Part shown: positions 34,562 to 44,908 of the stretch, piece by piece | How positions within the stretch are numbered: position 1 is the stretch's first letter | Layout of the letters: every line of letters begins with the position of its first letter | DNA from: Erythrobacter sp. HL-111 | Lineage (GTDB): Bacteria; Pseudomonadota; Alphaproteobacteria; Sphingomonadales; Sphingomonadaceae | Direction: 5' to 3' | NCBI RefSeq assembly: GCF_900105095.1 | Contig: NZ_LT629743.1 | Span: forward strand, 1,922,001-1,986,000 | Length of the DNA: 64,000 bases | Made by a program: the position numbers and the translations under genes | The notes under the pieces: model-generated | Database searches by the model: none | What the model was told of the DNA's origin: nothing | Seen by the model: only the letters and a program-made list of their open reading frames with translations

Positions 34562-34586
34562 CCCGCGCCCGAGGAGGGCACAAGCA

Positions 34587-35747
34587 ATGTGGCTCGATCA
34601 TCCGCGCAACCCGGACAGTCCGCTCGCCGGGCTCAAGGTGGTGGAGCTCGCCCGCGTGCTGGCCGGCCCCTATGCCGGGCAGGTCCTCGCCGACCTGGGC
34701 GCCGACGTGATCAAGGTCGAAAGCCCGGAAGGCGACGGCACACGCGCCTGGGGCCCGCCCTGGGTCGAGCGCGCCGGGCCGGACGGGAAGACCCGGCGCG
34801 AGGCCGCCTATTACCATTCCTGCAACCGCGGCAAGCGCTCGATCACCGCGGATTTCCGCGATGCGGACGACCTCGCGCGGGTGCGCGAACTGTGCCGCGG
34901 CGCGGACGTGCTGATCGAGAATTTCAAGACCGGCAGCCTCGCCAGGTTCGGCCTCGACTACGCCTCGCTCGCGCCCGGCAACGAACGGCTCGTCTATTGC
35001 TCGATCACCGGCTTCGGCCAGACCGGCCCGCGCGCACACGAGGCGGGCTACGACTTCGTCATCCAGGGGATGAGCGGTTTCATGTCGCTGACCGGGGAGC
35101 CCGGGGGTCCGCCGGTGAAGATGGGCATCTCGATCTCGGACCTCGCGACCGGCGTGTGGGCGGTGAACGGCATCCAGGCCGCGCTGCTGATGCGCGAGCG
35201 CATCGGCCGGGGCCAGCATGTCGACATGAGCCTGATGGACTGCTCCATCGCGCTGCTGTCGAACCAGGCGACCTATCACTTCACGACCGGCGAGAACCCG
35301 CCGCGCATGGGCAATGCCCATGCCCAGGTCGCGCCTTACGGCGTGTTCCCGGTGAAGGACGGGCACGTCATCCTCGCGCCTGCGAATGACGGGCTGTTCC
35401 ACAAGCTCGCGGACCTGCTCGGGCGCGGCGATCTGTCGGAGGATCCGCGGTTCGAGCACAATGGCGAAAGGGTCGCTAACGCGGCGGCGCTCGATGCCGA
35501 AATCGCCGCGGCGACGGCGGGCTGGACGAAGGCGGCGCTGCTCGACGCCTGCCACGCGGCGGGCGTCCCGGCGGGGCCGATCAACCGGCTGGACGAGGTC
35601 TTCGCCGATCCGCAGGTGACGGCGCGCGCCATGAAGGTCGATCTCGGCGGGATGGCGGGCGTGCGAAGCCCCTTCACCTTTTCCGGCGCGCGGCTCGCGC
35701 TCGACCGGCCCTCGCCGCTGCTCGGCGAGCATGATCCCGAAGAGTAG
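34587..35747 (+). CDS. CaiB/BaiF family CoA transferase (class III)
   Basis: The 386-aa CoA transferase moves CoA between acyl groups through a catalytic Asp. The opening LKVVELARVLAGPYAGQVLA and GADVIKVESPEGDG are hallmarks. The catalytic Asp is expected in HVDMSLMDCSIALLSNQ. GAGGAGGG stands before the ATG at 34587, which I prefer to an in-frame ATG inside scoB. It lies 25 nt after scoB and so probably belongs to the same operon, which would supply a second type of CoA transfer. Substrate is unknown; succinyl-CoA-dependent activation of an organic acid is a reasonable guess. Confidence 0.9.
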   Translation: MWLDHPRNPDSPLAGLKVVELARVLAGPYAGQVLADLGADVIKVESPEGDGTRAWGPPWVERAGPDGKTRREAAYYHSCNRGKRSITADFRDADDLARVRELCRGADVLIENFKTGSLARFGLDYASLAPGNERLVYCSITGFGQTGPRAHEAGYDFVIQGMSGFMSLTGEPGGPPVKMGISISDLATGVWAVNGIQAALLMRERIGRGQHVDMSLMDCSIALLSNQATYHFTTGENPPRMGNAHAQVAPYGVFPVKDGHVILAPANDGLFHKLADLLGRGDLSEDPRFEHNGERVANAAALDAEIAAATAGWTKAALLDACHAAGVPAGPINRLDEVFADPQVTARAMKVDLGGMAGVRSPFTFSGARLALDRPSPLLGEHDPEE

Positions 35748-35756
35748 GCGGGCGGC

Positions 35757-36968
35757 TCAGCCGATCAGGCGCGCGGCGCCGCGCCACAGCCGCTCGAACG
35801 GGCCCTGTCCCAGCCGCGCGACATAGGGCGGCGACCAGGCGAGCATGACGGCGATCGGCACGAAGCTGAAGGCGAAGGCCTCCGCCCGGCTGACGAGGCC
35901 GAACAGGCCGAGCCCCCACGGGGCGAAGATCGCGGCGAGGATGATCGAGGTGAGCAGGTAATTGCTGAGCGACAGCCGGCCCACCGCCGCAAGCCGCCGC
36001 GTGATGGCCCCTTCCGGCGTGAACAGCGCCATGGCGAGTGCGGCGTAGGCGATGCCCAGCAGCGTGTCGAACGGCGCCGACAGGACCAGACCCGCCGCCC
36101 CCGTCAGCGCGCCCGGAAAGCCCGCTTCGGCGACGAACCACGCAAGCGCCAGCAGGGCCGGGAGGGCGACCAGCGCGCAGGCCGCCGCGAGCCGCTGGAG
36201 CCGGAAGGTCGGCCATCTGCCCGCCAGCATCCCCCCGCGCCACAACGCCATGCCGAGCGCGATCGCCGACAGGTTGAGCGGCAGCGACGCGGCGATCGCC
36301 GAAAGCTGCGCCACAAAGCCCTCGGTCCGCCGGAGGGCGCGTTCGCCCAGCGTTTCCCGCCCGCGCTCGAGCATGAAGGAGACGGCGGCCGGGTCGGTCC
36401 CGAAATTTCGCTCCATGAAGAAGCTCGCATCGCTCGCCATCCGTCCCGCGTGCCAATCATGCAGCCCGCCGCCGAACGTCACGATCCCCGCCCCGACGTG
36501 CAGCGCCATCAGCCCGATCGAAACCGCCACCAGCGCCCGCGGCGCCAGCGGGGCGAGGAACGGCAGGGCGAGACCGGCCAGCGCATAGGCGCGCAGGATG
36601 TCGTTGTTCGCAAGCAGGACGGCATGGGCGAGGCCGATCGCGAACAGCACCGCCATGCGGGCGAAATGCGCCCGCCACGCCCGCGCCACGCCCGAGGCCG
36701 CACGCCCGCGGTCGAACAGGATCAGGCAGCCCGCCCCGAACAGCATCGCGAACAGGGTGCGGAACTTGTCTTCGACGAAGACGAAACTCGCCGCCCAGAC
36801 GAGGCGGTCGAACGCGCTCTCGCCGCCCCAGGCGAGGGGGTTGTAATAGGCCTGGACCGGCAGGGCGAAGACGTGGACGTTCATCCACGCAATGCCGATC
36901 ACCGCGAGGCCCCTGAGGGCATCGAGCTGGGCGATCCGGCCCGTGCGAGGTTGCGGCGCCACCACCAT
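35757..36968 (-). CDS. DUF418 family membrane protein
   Basis: This 403-aa polytopic membrane protein begins with the family signature (RIAQLDALRGLAVIGIAWMN) and ends with the DUF418 block (VGRLSLSNYLLTSIILAAIF, then FERLWRGAARL). About ten hydrophobic segments are visible. The function of DUF418 proteins is not established; a role as transporter or acyltransferase-like protein has been suggested by fold only. It converges on the CoA transferase gene and lies downstream of metK in the same direction, separated by about 50 bp. Confidence 0.85.
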   Translation of the reverse strand: MVVAPQPRTGRIAQLDALRGLAVIGIAWMNVHVFALPVQAYYNPLAWGGESAFDRLVWAASFVFVEDKFRTLFAMLFGAGCLILFDRGRAASGVARAWRAHFARMAVLFAIGLAHAVLLANNDILRAYALAGLALPFLAPLAPRALVAVSIGLMALHVGAGIVTFGGGLHDWHAGRMASDASFFMERNFGTDPAAVSFMLERGRETLGERALRRTEGFVAQLSAIAASLPLNLSAIALGMALWRGGMLAGRWPTFRLQRLAAACALVALPALLALAWFVAEAGFPGALTGAAGLVLSAPFDTLLGIAYAALAMALFTPEGAITRRLAAVGRLSLSNYLLTSIILAAIFAPWGLGLFGLVSRAEAFAFSFVPIAVMLAWSPPYVARLGQGPFERLWRGAARLIG

Positions 36969-37019
36969 GACCGGGAGGCCCTAGCAGGCGGCGCCGCCCC
37001 GCAAATCAGAAAAACGCGA

Positions 37020-38267
<1,248 letters not shown>

Positions 38268-38327
38268 TTTTCCCCCAGGGTTCGCGGTCCAGTCGGGCGC
38301 CCTTCGCTCATGTCCCCTTATGCAGAT

Positions 38328-38343
38328 ATAAGGAAATCTTTAT
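38328..38343. promoter_or_regulatory. AT-rich palindromic operator candidate upstream of metK
   Basis: ATAAGG-AAAT-CTTTAT is an inverted repeat (ATAAxG and its complement) in the 100 bp between lnt and metK. It stands out in a GC-rich genome. ArsR-family regulators of the SAM cycle (the SahR/SamR type) are known to use AT-rich palindromes of this kind in Proteobacteria. The assignment here is inference. Confidence 0.4.
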
Positions 38344-38367
38344 GTCCGGGCTTCGTCGCCTAGGCGT

Positions 38368-39984
38368 CTAGCCGCGCGCACGGCGCAGCGCAAGCGATCT
38401 CGGCACCGCCAGGGCGAGGACCAGCAGCAGGCCGGACCAGGCCAGCGGCAGGGCGTTTCCGGCCCGCGCGAACACGGTCGGCGGCTTGGCTTGCGGCACG
38501 AAGCCGTCGAGCCGTCCGGCCTTGCCGCGTCCGATCGCGCCGCGCACGATCCCGTTCGCGTCGATCACCGCGCTGATGCCGGTGGTGGTGGAGCGCAGCA
38601 CCGGCAGTCCCTCCTCGATCGCGCGCATCCGGGCCTGGGCGAGATGCTGGGGCGGGCCCCAGCTGCCGAACCAGCCGTCGTTCGAGGGGTTGAAGATGTA
38701 GTCCGGCCGGTCCTCGGGATCGGTGACATGGCCGGAGAAGATGATCTCGTAGCAGATCTGGATCCCCGCCCGCCCGTGCTCGCCGAGGTCGAGCGTGCGC
38801 GGACCCGGCCCCGCGACATAGGCGATCGTGCCCGCCGTCAGCCGTGACAGGCCGAGCCGTTCGAGCGCCCATTCCATCGGCAGGTATTCGCCGTAGGGGA
38901 CAAGGTGCGCCTTGGCGTACTGCGCCTCGATTGCGCCATCGCCGCCGATGGCGAGCACCGAATTGCGCGCGCTGACCGCGCCCTGCGTGCCGTCCTCGCG
39001 CTCGCCGATGTCGAGGTTGACGACGCCGGTGAGCAGGGTCGAATCCGGCCCGACCACCTGCGCGATCCGCGCCCTTGCGGCGAGCGGATCGGCGGCGAAG
39101 GTCATCCGGGCGTAGTACCGCAGCGGATAGCCATCCTCGAGATAGTCGGGAATCGCGCTTTCGGGCCACAGGACGAGGCGCGATTGCTCGCTGCCGGGCC
39201 GGGTGAGCCGGGCGATGCGCTGGAACTGTTCCTCGAACTTGCTGCCGTCGTTGATCTCGTCCTGCGGGATCAGTGGCTGGACCAGAGCGTAACGCACGGC
39301 GTCTTCCGGCCGGGTCGCGTCGCCGCGCGGGCCCGGCAGCAGCATCGCCGCCACGATCCCCAGCGCCATCGCGCCTGCCGCGACCCGGCGCCGGTGCGCG
39401 AGCGCCCAGAGCAGGGCGCTCGCCAGCAGGATCGCGAGCCCCGAAAGCGCATAGGTCCCGAGCCACGGCAGCAAGCGGGCGATTCCCGGCGTGTCCCATC
39501 CGCCCAGCAGCATCAGCCCGAGCGGCGGCCAGGGATAGCCGGTGAAGGCCCAGCTGCGGATCCATTCGGCAATGATCCAGGCGCCCGCGAAGGCCGTGCC
39601 GAAGGCGAGCGGACCCGATCGTTTCGCGGCGAAATGCGCCGCCAGCGCCGCCAGCGCAGGGTAGAGGGCGAGATAGACGCACAGCAGCGGCACCGCGAGC
39701 CAGCCGAGGAACTCCGGCATCTTCGCCTGGTGGGTGAAGGAGGTCGCGATCCAGTTGTTCGCGAGCGTCAGGTGCGCCCAGCCGAACAGGTATCCGTGCC
39801 ACGCCGCGGCGCGCCAGTCGGGCGCCGCGCGAAGCTGCCACACCAGCGCGGCAAGCGCGGCGAGGCCGAGCGGCCAGAGATGGAGCGGCGGGAAGGCGCA
39901 GGCCGAGACGAGGCCGAGCGCGAGCGAAATCAGCCCGGGCCTGCGCTGCGCCAATTGCCGGGCTGCCTCGATGCGATCCTTCAT
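38368..39984 (-). CDS. lnt: Apolipoprotein N-acyltransferase
   Basis: The enzyme adds the third acyl chain to the N-terminal cysteine of lipoproteins in the inner membrane. The 538-aa protein has six to seven membrane segments in the first 220 residues, a periplasmic nitrilase-fold domain, and a final membrane helix (AWSGLLLVLALAVPRSLA). The Glu-Lys-Cys triad is visible: E275 in WPESAIP, K358 in AQYAKAHLVPYGEY, C411 in IQICYEIIF. It lies in a leftward run with the DUF4167 gene and metK. The window contains at least two predicted lipoproteins that would be its substrates. Confidence 0.95.
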   Translation of the reverse strand: MKDRIEAARQLAQRRPGLISLALGLVSACAFPPLHLWPLGLAALAALVWQLRAAPDWRAAAWHGYLFGWAHLTLANNWIATSFTHQAKMPEFLGWLAVPLLCVYLALYPALAALAAHFAAKRSGPLAFGTAFAGAWIIAEWIRSWAFTGYPWPPLGLMLLGGWDTPGIARLLPWLGTYALSGLAILLASALLWALAHRRRVAAGAMALGIVAAMLLPGPRGDATRPEDAVRYALVQPLIPQDEINDGSKFEEQFQRIARLTRPGSEQSRLVLWPESAIPDYLEDGYPLRYYARMTFAADPLAARARIAQVVGPDSTLLTGVVNLDIGEREDGTQGAVSARNSVLAIGGDGAIEAQYAKAHLVPYGEYLPMEWALERLGLSRLTAGTIAYVAGPGPRTLDLGEHGRAGIQICYEIIFSGHVTDPEDRPDYIFNPSNDGWFGSWGPPQHLAQARMRAIEEGLPVLRSTTTGISAVIDANGIVRGAIGRGKAGRLDGFVPQAKPPTVFARAGNALPLAWSGLLLVLALAVPRSLALRRARG

Positions 39985-40029
39985 CGCTCAGCTGGGGACC
40001 TGTTCAGGTGAACAGGCCCGCGACCGGGT

Positions 40030-40710
40030 TCAGCCGACGGTCTCGAGATTGTCGTCGCCATCGCCGGCGGAAGATTCCGCCTCCGCCCCGATCGCCGGGG
40101 GAAGGACAGAAGAGTCGATCTCGCCCGGTCCGTCGTCGTCCTTCCTCGAGCGCGGCTTGCGCTTGGGCGCGGAGCGGGCGGGCTTGCGGGCTTCCTTGCG
40201 GCCGTCGCCATCGTCATCGCCGCCGCTGCGGGTCTTGCGCGGCTTGCGCTTGGGGGGATTCGAGCCTTCGAGCGGTTCGCCCTCGACGCCTTCCTCGCCT
40301 TCGACCGGGCTGTCGCCGGAATCGCCGTCGGACTGGTCGTCGCGGTCGTCCCGGCGCGAGCGCGAGCGCCGATTCGCGGCCCGCTTGCCGTCGTTCCGGC
40401 GGAAATCGTCCTCGTCGCCATCGTCGTAGTCATCCGATTGGCCGCGATCGTCGCCGCGCTTGGAGCGGGCTTCTTCCTGGCGGGCCTTGTTGTCGGCGAT
40501 CACGCGGAAATAATGGTCCGCGAACTGCAGGTAATATTCGGCCTGGACCCGGTCGCCGTTGTGCTGTGCGTCCTGCGCCAGCTTCTTGTATTTTTCCAGC
40601 AGCTGCGGCGCATTGCCGCGCGCCCGGCTGTCGATCCGGTTGAGCTGGTTGCCACCGCCCGTGTTGCGATTCCCGCGACCGCGGCGGCGATTGTTGCGAT
40701 TGTTATTCAA
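40030..40710 (-). CDS. DUF4167 family protein
   Basis: The 226-aa, highly charged protein begins MNNNRNNRRRGRGNRNTGGG. Residues about 35-75 form the conserved part (NAPQLLEKYKKLAQDAQHNG, then AEYYLQFADHYFRVI), typical of DUF4167 in alphaproteobacteria. The rest is low-complexity Arg/Asp/Lys-rich sequence, probably disordered and able to bind nucleic acid. The molecular function is not known. AAGGAA lies upstream of the ATG. It stands between prmC and lnt, a context often seen in this class. Confidence 0.88.
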   Translation of the reverse strand: MNNNRNNRRRGRGNRNTGGGNQLNRIDSRARGNAPQLLEKYKKLAQDAQHNGDRVQAEYYLQFADHYFRVIADNKARQEEARSKRGDDRGQSDDYDDGDEDDFRRNDGKRAANRRSRSRRDDRDDQSDGDSGDSPVEGEEGVEGEPLEGSNPPKRKPRKTRSGGDDDGDGRKEARKPARSAPKRKPRSRKDDDGPGEIDSSVLPPAIGAEAESSAGDGDDNLETVG

Positions 40711-40970
40711 GGAAAACGTTCCTTATCAGCGACCTGGCGCAAGCATTGATGCACTCACGGTCAACAGACCCCTTGCTATGCGCCGCCTGCCTGGCCTCAT
40801 GCCAAAGGGGCGCGCGCTCCGCGCTGCCAGAGGCCGGGGACGAGCCCTAACGGCCGTTTCAAGCGAGGTTTGGAGCTTGGCCTTAGCGATTTGCGCCCTT
40901 CGCAGATCGCTTGCCTGTGGCAGGACGTAGCGATGCGCGGCGGGTTTGCCAAGCCCCCCGGGGATTTTCC
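40711..40970 (-). other. prmC-DUF4167 intergenic region with a hairpin
   Basis: No gene is seen in these 260 bp. AGCGATTTGCG (40885-40895) and CGCAGATCGCT (40901-40911) form an 11-bp hairpin with one G-U pair, 60 bp after the prmC stop, but without a T run. TTGACC (near 40793-40788 on the minus strand) may be part of a promoter for the DUF4167 gene; a matching -10 is not obvious. Confidence 0.45.
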
Positions 40971-41798
40971 TCACCGCAGGATGGCCGCGCGGGGACGGCC
41001 TGCGAGGTCCGGGCGGATTTCGACAGCGAATCCGGCCGCTTCGGCAAGCCGGGTGGCGGCGGCACCCTGCGCGGCCCCGATTTCGAGCACCGCCACGCCC
41101 CCTTCCGCCAGCAGCGCGGGCAGGGCGGGGATCACCCGGCGGTAGTCGTCGAGGCCATCGGGTCCGGCGAACAGCGCCGCGTGCGGCTCGTAATCGCGCA
41201 CGTCGGGTTCGAGCGCGGCGCCTTCCTCGACATAGGGCGGATTGCACAGGACGAGGTCGAACCGGCCAAGCCCTTCATTCCACCCCGCACGGCGCCAGTC
41301 CCCGGAAAGGAACCGGCTGCGCCCCTCGAGCCCGAGGCGCCGCGCATTGCCCCGGGCCACTGCCAGCGCCCTGTCGCTCGCATCGAGCCCCGTGCCGCGC
41401 GCCCGCGGCCGCTCGGCGAGCATGGTGAGCAGCAGCGCGCCCGATCCGGTGCCGAGGTCGAGCACGGTAAGCCCCGGGCGATCAACGACGAGGTCGAGCG
41501 CGGCCGCAACCACCGTCTCGCTGTCGCCGCGCGGGATGAGCACGTCGCGGGTGACTGCGAAGGTCCGTCCGAAGAATTCCTGTTCGCCCGTGATGTAGGC
41601 CAGCGGCTCGCGCGCGGCGCGGCGTTCGACCAGTTCGGCGAAGCGCCCGGGCACCGGGTCCGCCATGTGCCGCAGCAGGAGCTCGGACCGGCTCGCCCCG
41701 AGCGCGTGCGCCATCAGCAGTTCGGCATCGAGCCGCGCCGTGTCGCCGGTCCTCGCGAGCCGCGCGGCGGCTGCGCGGATCGCCTCGGCGACGGTCAT
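40971..41798 (-). CDS. prmC: Peptide chain release factor N5-glutamine methyltransferase
   Basis: PrmC methylates the Gln of the GGQ motif in release factors. The 275-aa protein has an N-terminal helical domain (residues 1-75). A Rossmann methyltransferase domain follows, with the SAM-binding DLGTGSG at 114-120 and the Gln-binding NPPY at 186-189. Its ATG overlaps the prfA stop (TGATG). This fixes the start and couples the enzyme to its own substrate, release factor 1. Confidence 0.96.
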   Translation of the reverse strand: MTVAEAIRAAAARLARTGDTARLDAELLMAHALGASRSELLLRHMADPVPGRFAELVERRAAREPLAYITGEQEFFGRTFAVTRDVLIPRGDSETVVAAALDLVVDRPGLTVLDLGTGSGALLLTMLAERPRARGTGLDASDRALAVARGNARRLGLEGRSRFLSGDWRRAGWNEGLGRFDLVLCNPPYVEEGAALEPDVRDYEPHAALFAGPDGLDDYRRVIPALPALLAEGGVAVLEIGAAQGAAATRLAEAAGFAVEIRPDLAGRPRAAILR

Positions 41799-42865
41799 CA
41801 CCCGGCCAGCGCCGCGAGCCGCTTGGCCTCGTCCTCGGCGATCAGGGCATCGACCAGTTCGCTCAGGCCCGGCCCGGCGAGCACCTCGTCGAGCTTGTGC
41901 AGGGTCAGCCCGATCCGGTGGTCGGTCACGCGCCCCTGCGGGAAATTGTAGGTCCGGATGCGTTCCGACCGGTCGCCCGATCCGACCATCGCCTTCCTCG
42001 CCTCGGCCTCGGCCCCTTCCGCCTCGCTGCGCATCTTTTCGTAGAGCCGCGCGCGCAGGACCTGCATCGCCTTGGCGCGGTTCTTGTGCTGGCTGCGCTC
42101 GTCCTGCTGGGTGACGACGATGCCGCTCGGCAGGTGGGTGATGCGGACGGCCGAATCGGTCGTGTTGACGTGCTGCCCGCCCGCACCGGAGGCGCGGTAG
42201 ATGTCGATCTTGAGGTCCTTGCCCTCGATCTGGACATCGACCTCGTCGGGCTCGGGCAGGATCGCGACGGTCGCCGCCGAGGTGTGGATGCGCCCGCCGC
42301 TTTCGGTCACGGGCACGCGCTGGACGCGGTGGACACCGCTTTCGAACTTGAGCTTCGCGAAGACGCCCTGCCCGGAGACGTTGGCGACGATCTCCTTGAA
42401 GCCGCCGACCTCGGCCGCGTTCATGCTGACCGGCTCGACCCGCCAACCCTGTTCGGCGGCGAAGCGTTCGTACATCCGGAAAAGGTCGCCCGCGAACAGC
42501 GCCGCCTCGTCACCGCCTGTCCCGGCGCGGATTTCGAGCATTGCGGGCTTGGCGTCCGCAGCATCGCGCGGGAGGAGCGCGATGGCGAGCGCGCGTTCGC
42601 GTTCGGGCAGGCCCTCGCGCAGGCTCGCCAGTTCCTCATCGGCCATGGCCCTCATTTCGGGATCGGCGAGCATTGCCTCGAGCCCCGCGATCTCCTCGCG
42701 CATCGCCTTCACCTCGCGTGCGGCCTTGGCGACGGGTTCGAGTTCGGCGTAGTCGCGCGAGGCGCGCACGAAGTCCTCGCCCTCGAGCGTGCCCGAAGCC
42801 ATGCGCGCCTCGAGCTCGGCGAAGCGGTTCGCGATCTGGTCGAGGCGTTCGGGGGGGATTTGCAT
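41798..42865 (-). CDS. prfA: Peptide chain release factor 1
   Basis: RF1 recognises UAA and UAG stop codons. The 355-aa protein is normal in length. The PxT codon-recognition motif is PVT in RVPVTESGG (185-187), and the peptidyl-tRNA hydrolysis motif GGQ is at 229-231 in [15 protein letters not shown]. It runs into prmC with a one-base overlap. Upstream, a repetitive palindromic element separates it from hisS. Confidence 0.98.
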   Translation of the reverse strand: MQIPPERLDQIANRFAELEARMASGTLEGEDFVRASRDYAELEPVAKAAREVKAMREEIAGLEAMLADPEMRAMADEELASLREGLPERERALAIALLPRDAADAKPAMLEIRAGTGGDEAALFAGDLFRMYERFAAEQGWRVEPVSMNAAEVGGFKEIVANVSGQGVFAKLKFESGVHRVQRVPVTESGGRIHTSAATVAILPEPDEVDVQIEGKDLKIDIYRASGAGGQHVNTTDSAVRITHLPSGIVVTQQDERSQHKNRAKAMQVLRARLYEKMRSEAEGAEAEARKAMVGSGDRSERIRTYNFPQGRVTDHRIGLTLHKLDEVLAGPGLSELVDALIAEDEAKRLAALAG

Positions 42866-42882
42866 ACTGAGCTTCTCTTACA

Positions 42883-42973
42883 CGTCATGCTGAACTTGTT
42901 TCAGCATCCATTCTGCGATTTCGGGCCGCGGTCCGGGCGGCACGATGGACCCTGAAACAAGTTCAGGGTGACG
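42883..42973. repeat. Repetitive extragenic palindrome
   Basis: The left arm (42883-42910, beginning CGTCATGCTGAACTTGTTTC) and the right arm (42946-42973, ending AAACAAGTTCAGGGTGACG) are near-complementary over 28 bp around a 35-nt centre. Elements containing TGAACTTGTTTCAG are widespread repeats in Sphingomonadales genomes as I recall. Only one copy is visible here. It sits between hisS and prfA and could form a large RNA hairpin in their transcript. Confidence 0.75.
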
Positions 42974-42980
42974 TTCCGTG

Positions 42981-44231
42981 CTAAGAGCCGGTGAGCACCA
43001 AGCTGTCGACTGCCGTGTGACGCTCGCTGCCATCGCCCATTACCCGCAGGGGCGAACCCTCCTCCGTGACCGTGAAGGAGACGAGCGCGTGAGCGTCAAT
43101 CCTCTTGGCTTTGTCGAACCGTTTGCGCGGCGAGCCGCTGGCGACCAGTTCGGCCGAAAAACCTGCCGAGCGAAGCTTGCCGAGAAGCCCGACCGCATCG
43201 GCCAGACGATCGTCGTTCTCGACCACGATCACGGCGTCGGCTTTCGTGTCCCCACGCTCCCCCACCAGCATCGCCAGCCGCTCGATCCCCGCGGCCCAGC
43301 CGACCGCCGGTGTCGCCGGCCCGCCGAGGCTCTCCATCAGCCCGTCATAGCGCCCGCCGCCCAACACCGTGCTCTGGGAGCCCAGCGCCTGCGCCGCCGC
43401 CGAGCCCTCGTCCGGGATGAATTCGAACGCGGTGTGGCGATAATAGTCTAGGCCGCGCACGAGACTTTCCGCGCGCACCCATTTCACGCCCGCGGCGTCG
43501 AGGCCGCTCGTCACCGCCTCGAAGAAGCCGCGCGCCTCGTCGGAGAGGTAGTCGTCGATCCGCGGTGCGTCGGCAAGGAAGGCGCGGTCGCGCGGGTCCT
43601 TGCTGTCGAGGATCCGAAGCGGGTTCTTCTCCAGGCGCTCCTGCGATTCCTCCGACAGATCGCCCTTCACCGCGCCGAAATGGTCGACCAACCCGGCCCG
43701 CCACGCCTCGCGGCTCGCCGCATCGCCGAGCGTGTTGAGATGCAGCGTCACCCCCGCGATCCCGAGTTCCCGCAGCAGCTGGTCCGCCATCGCCAGCAGT
43801 TCGACATCCGCCTGCGGTTCGGCCGCGCCGATGATCTCGGCGTCGATCTGGTGGAACTGGCGATAGCGGCCCTTCTGCGGGCGCTCGTAGCGGAACAGCG
43901 GGCCATGCGTGGCGACCTTCAAAGGCGCGTGCTGCTGCCAGCCGTTCGTCAGGAAGGCGCGCGCTATCCCTGCCGTGAATTCGGGGCGCAGGGTGAGTTG
44001 TTCGCCGCCGCGGTCCTCGAAGGAATACATCTCCTTCGACACCACATCGGTCGTCTCGCCGAGCGAGCGGGCGAACACCTCGGTCCGCTCGATCACCGGG
44101 AATTCGGCGCGGCGGAAGCGATAGAGCCTGCGCACCCGTTCGAAGGTCTCGACCACGAAGGCGAAGGCCTCGGCCTCGGCGCCGAATATGTCCTGGGTGC
44201 CGCGAACGGCCAGCGGGGTCTTCTTGCTCAT
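42981..44231 (-). CDS. hisS: Histidyl-tRNA synthetase
   Basis: This class II synthetase charges tRNA-His. The 416-aa protein has motif 1 region ([20 protein letters not shown]), motif 2 ([18 protein letters not shown], near residues 117-134), the histidine signature ([13 protein letters not shown], near 263) and motif 3 ([12 protein letters not shown]). A C-terminal anticodon-binding domain follows. It precedes prfA in the same direction after a palindromic repeat and is divergent from ppa. Confidence 0.97.
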   Translation of the reverse strand: MSKKTPLAVRGTQDIFGAEAEAFAFVVETFERVRRLYRFRRAEFPVIERTEVFARSLGETTDVVSKEMYSFEDRGGEQLTLRPEFTAGIARAFLTNGWQQHAPLKVATHGPLFRYERPQKGRYRQFHQIDAEIIGAAEPQADVELLAMADQLLRELGIAGVTLHLNTLGDAASREAWRAGLVDHFGAVKGDLSEESQERLEKNPLRILDSKDPRDRAFLADAPRIDDYLSDEARGFFEAVTSGLDAAGVKWVRAESLVRGLDYYRHTAFEFIPDEGSAAAQALGSQSTVLGGGRYDGLMESLGGPATPAVGWAAGIERLAMLVGERGDTKADAVIVVENDDRLADAVGLLGKLRSAGFSAELVASGSPRKRFDKAKRIDAHALVSFTVTEEGSPLRVMGDGSERHTAVDSLVLTGS

Positions 44232-44359
44232 GGGGATGTCCTTGCCTGGCTGCGCGATTAGGCGAGACTTCCGGTTGCCGCAATATCGAGAGCGGGCTAT
44301 CGGCGCGCAGCGCTGTCCTTGGGGAGAGGGGGCGGCCCAACCAGGACAGGAAGGCTTTC

Positions 44360-44893
44360 ATGCGTATCGACAAGATCCCGACCGGAAAGAATCCCCCCAA
44401 CGACCTCAACGTCATCATCGAAGTGCCGACCGGCGGGGAACCGGTGAAGTACGAATTCGACAAGGAAAGCGGGGCGCTGTTCGTCGACCGCATCCTCCAC
44501 ACCCCGATGCGCTATCCGGCCAATTACGGCTTCGTGCCGCACACGCTTTCGCCCGACGGCGACCCGCTCGACGCGCTGGTGATCGCGCGCTCGCCCTTCA
44601 TTCCCGGCTGCGTCGTCAGCGCGCGGCCGATCGGCGTGCTCAATCTCGAGGACGAGCACGGCGGCGACGAGAAGCTCGTCTGCGTGCCGGTCGATACGAC
44701 TTTCCCCTATTATTCCGAGGTCGGCGAAACCAAGGATCTGCCGCCGATCATCTTCCAGCAGATCGAGCACTTCTTCACGCACTACAAGGATCTCGAGAAG
44801 GAGAAGTGGGTGCGGATCGGCAATTGGGGGACCCGCGCCGAAGCCCAGCAGATCGTGATGGAAGCGATCGAGCGCGCGAAGAACGGCGGCTGA
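44360..44893 (+). CDS. ppa: Inorganic pyrophosphatase
   Basis: This soluble family I enzyme hydrolyses pyrophosphate and pulls biosynthetic reactions forward. The 177-aa product has the signature around DGDPLDALV (residues 66-74), with the metal-binding aspartates, and the conserved RYPANYGFVPHTLS block. AGGAAGG stands before the ATG. It is divergent from hisS and converges on an MscS-family gene, with only 15 bp between the stops. Confidence 0.98.
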   Translation: MRIDKIPTGKNPPNDLNVIIEVPTGGEPVKYEFDKESGALFVDRILHTPMRYPANYGFVPHTLSPDGDPLDALVIARSPFIPGCVVSARPIGVLNLEDEHGGDEKLVCVPVDTTFPYYSEVGETKDLPPIIFQQIEHFFTHYKDLEKEKWVRIGNWGTRAEAQQIVMEAIERAKNGG

Positions 44894-44908
44894 TCTTCCG
44901 ACGGTAGA

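Noticed and set aside
38268-38367. SAM riboswitch upstream of metK
   Set aside because: The gap is only 100 bp and I could not fold a recognised SAM-I, SAM-II or SAM/SAH aptamer. The palindrome fits a protein operator better.
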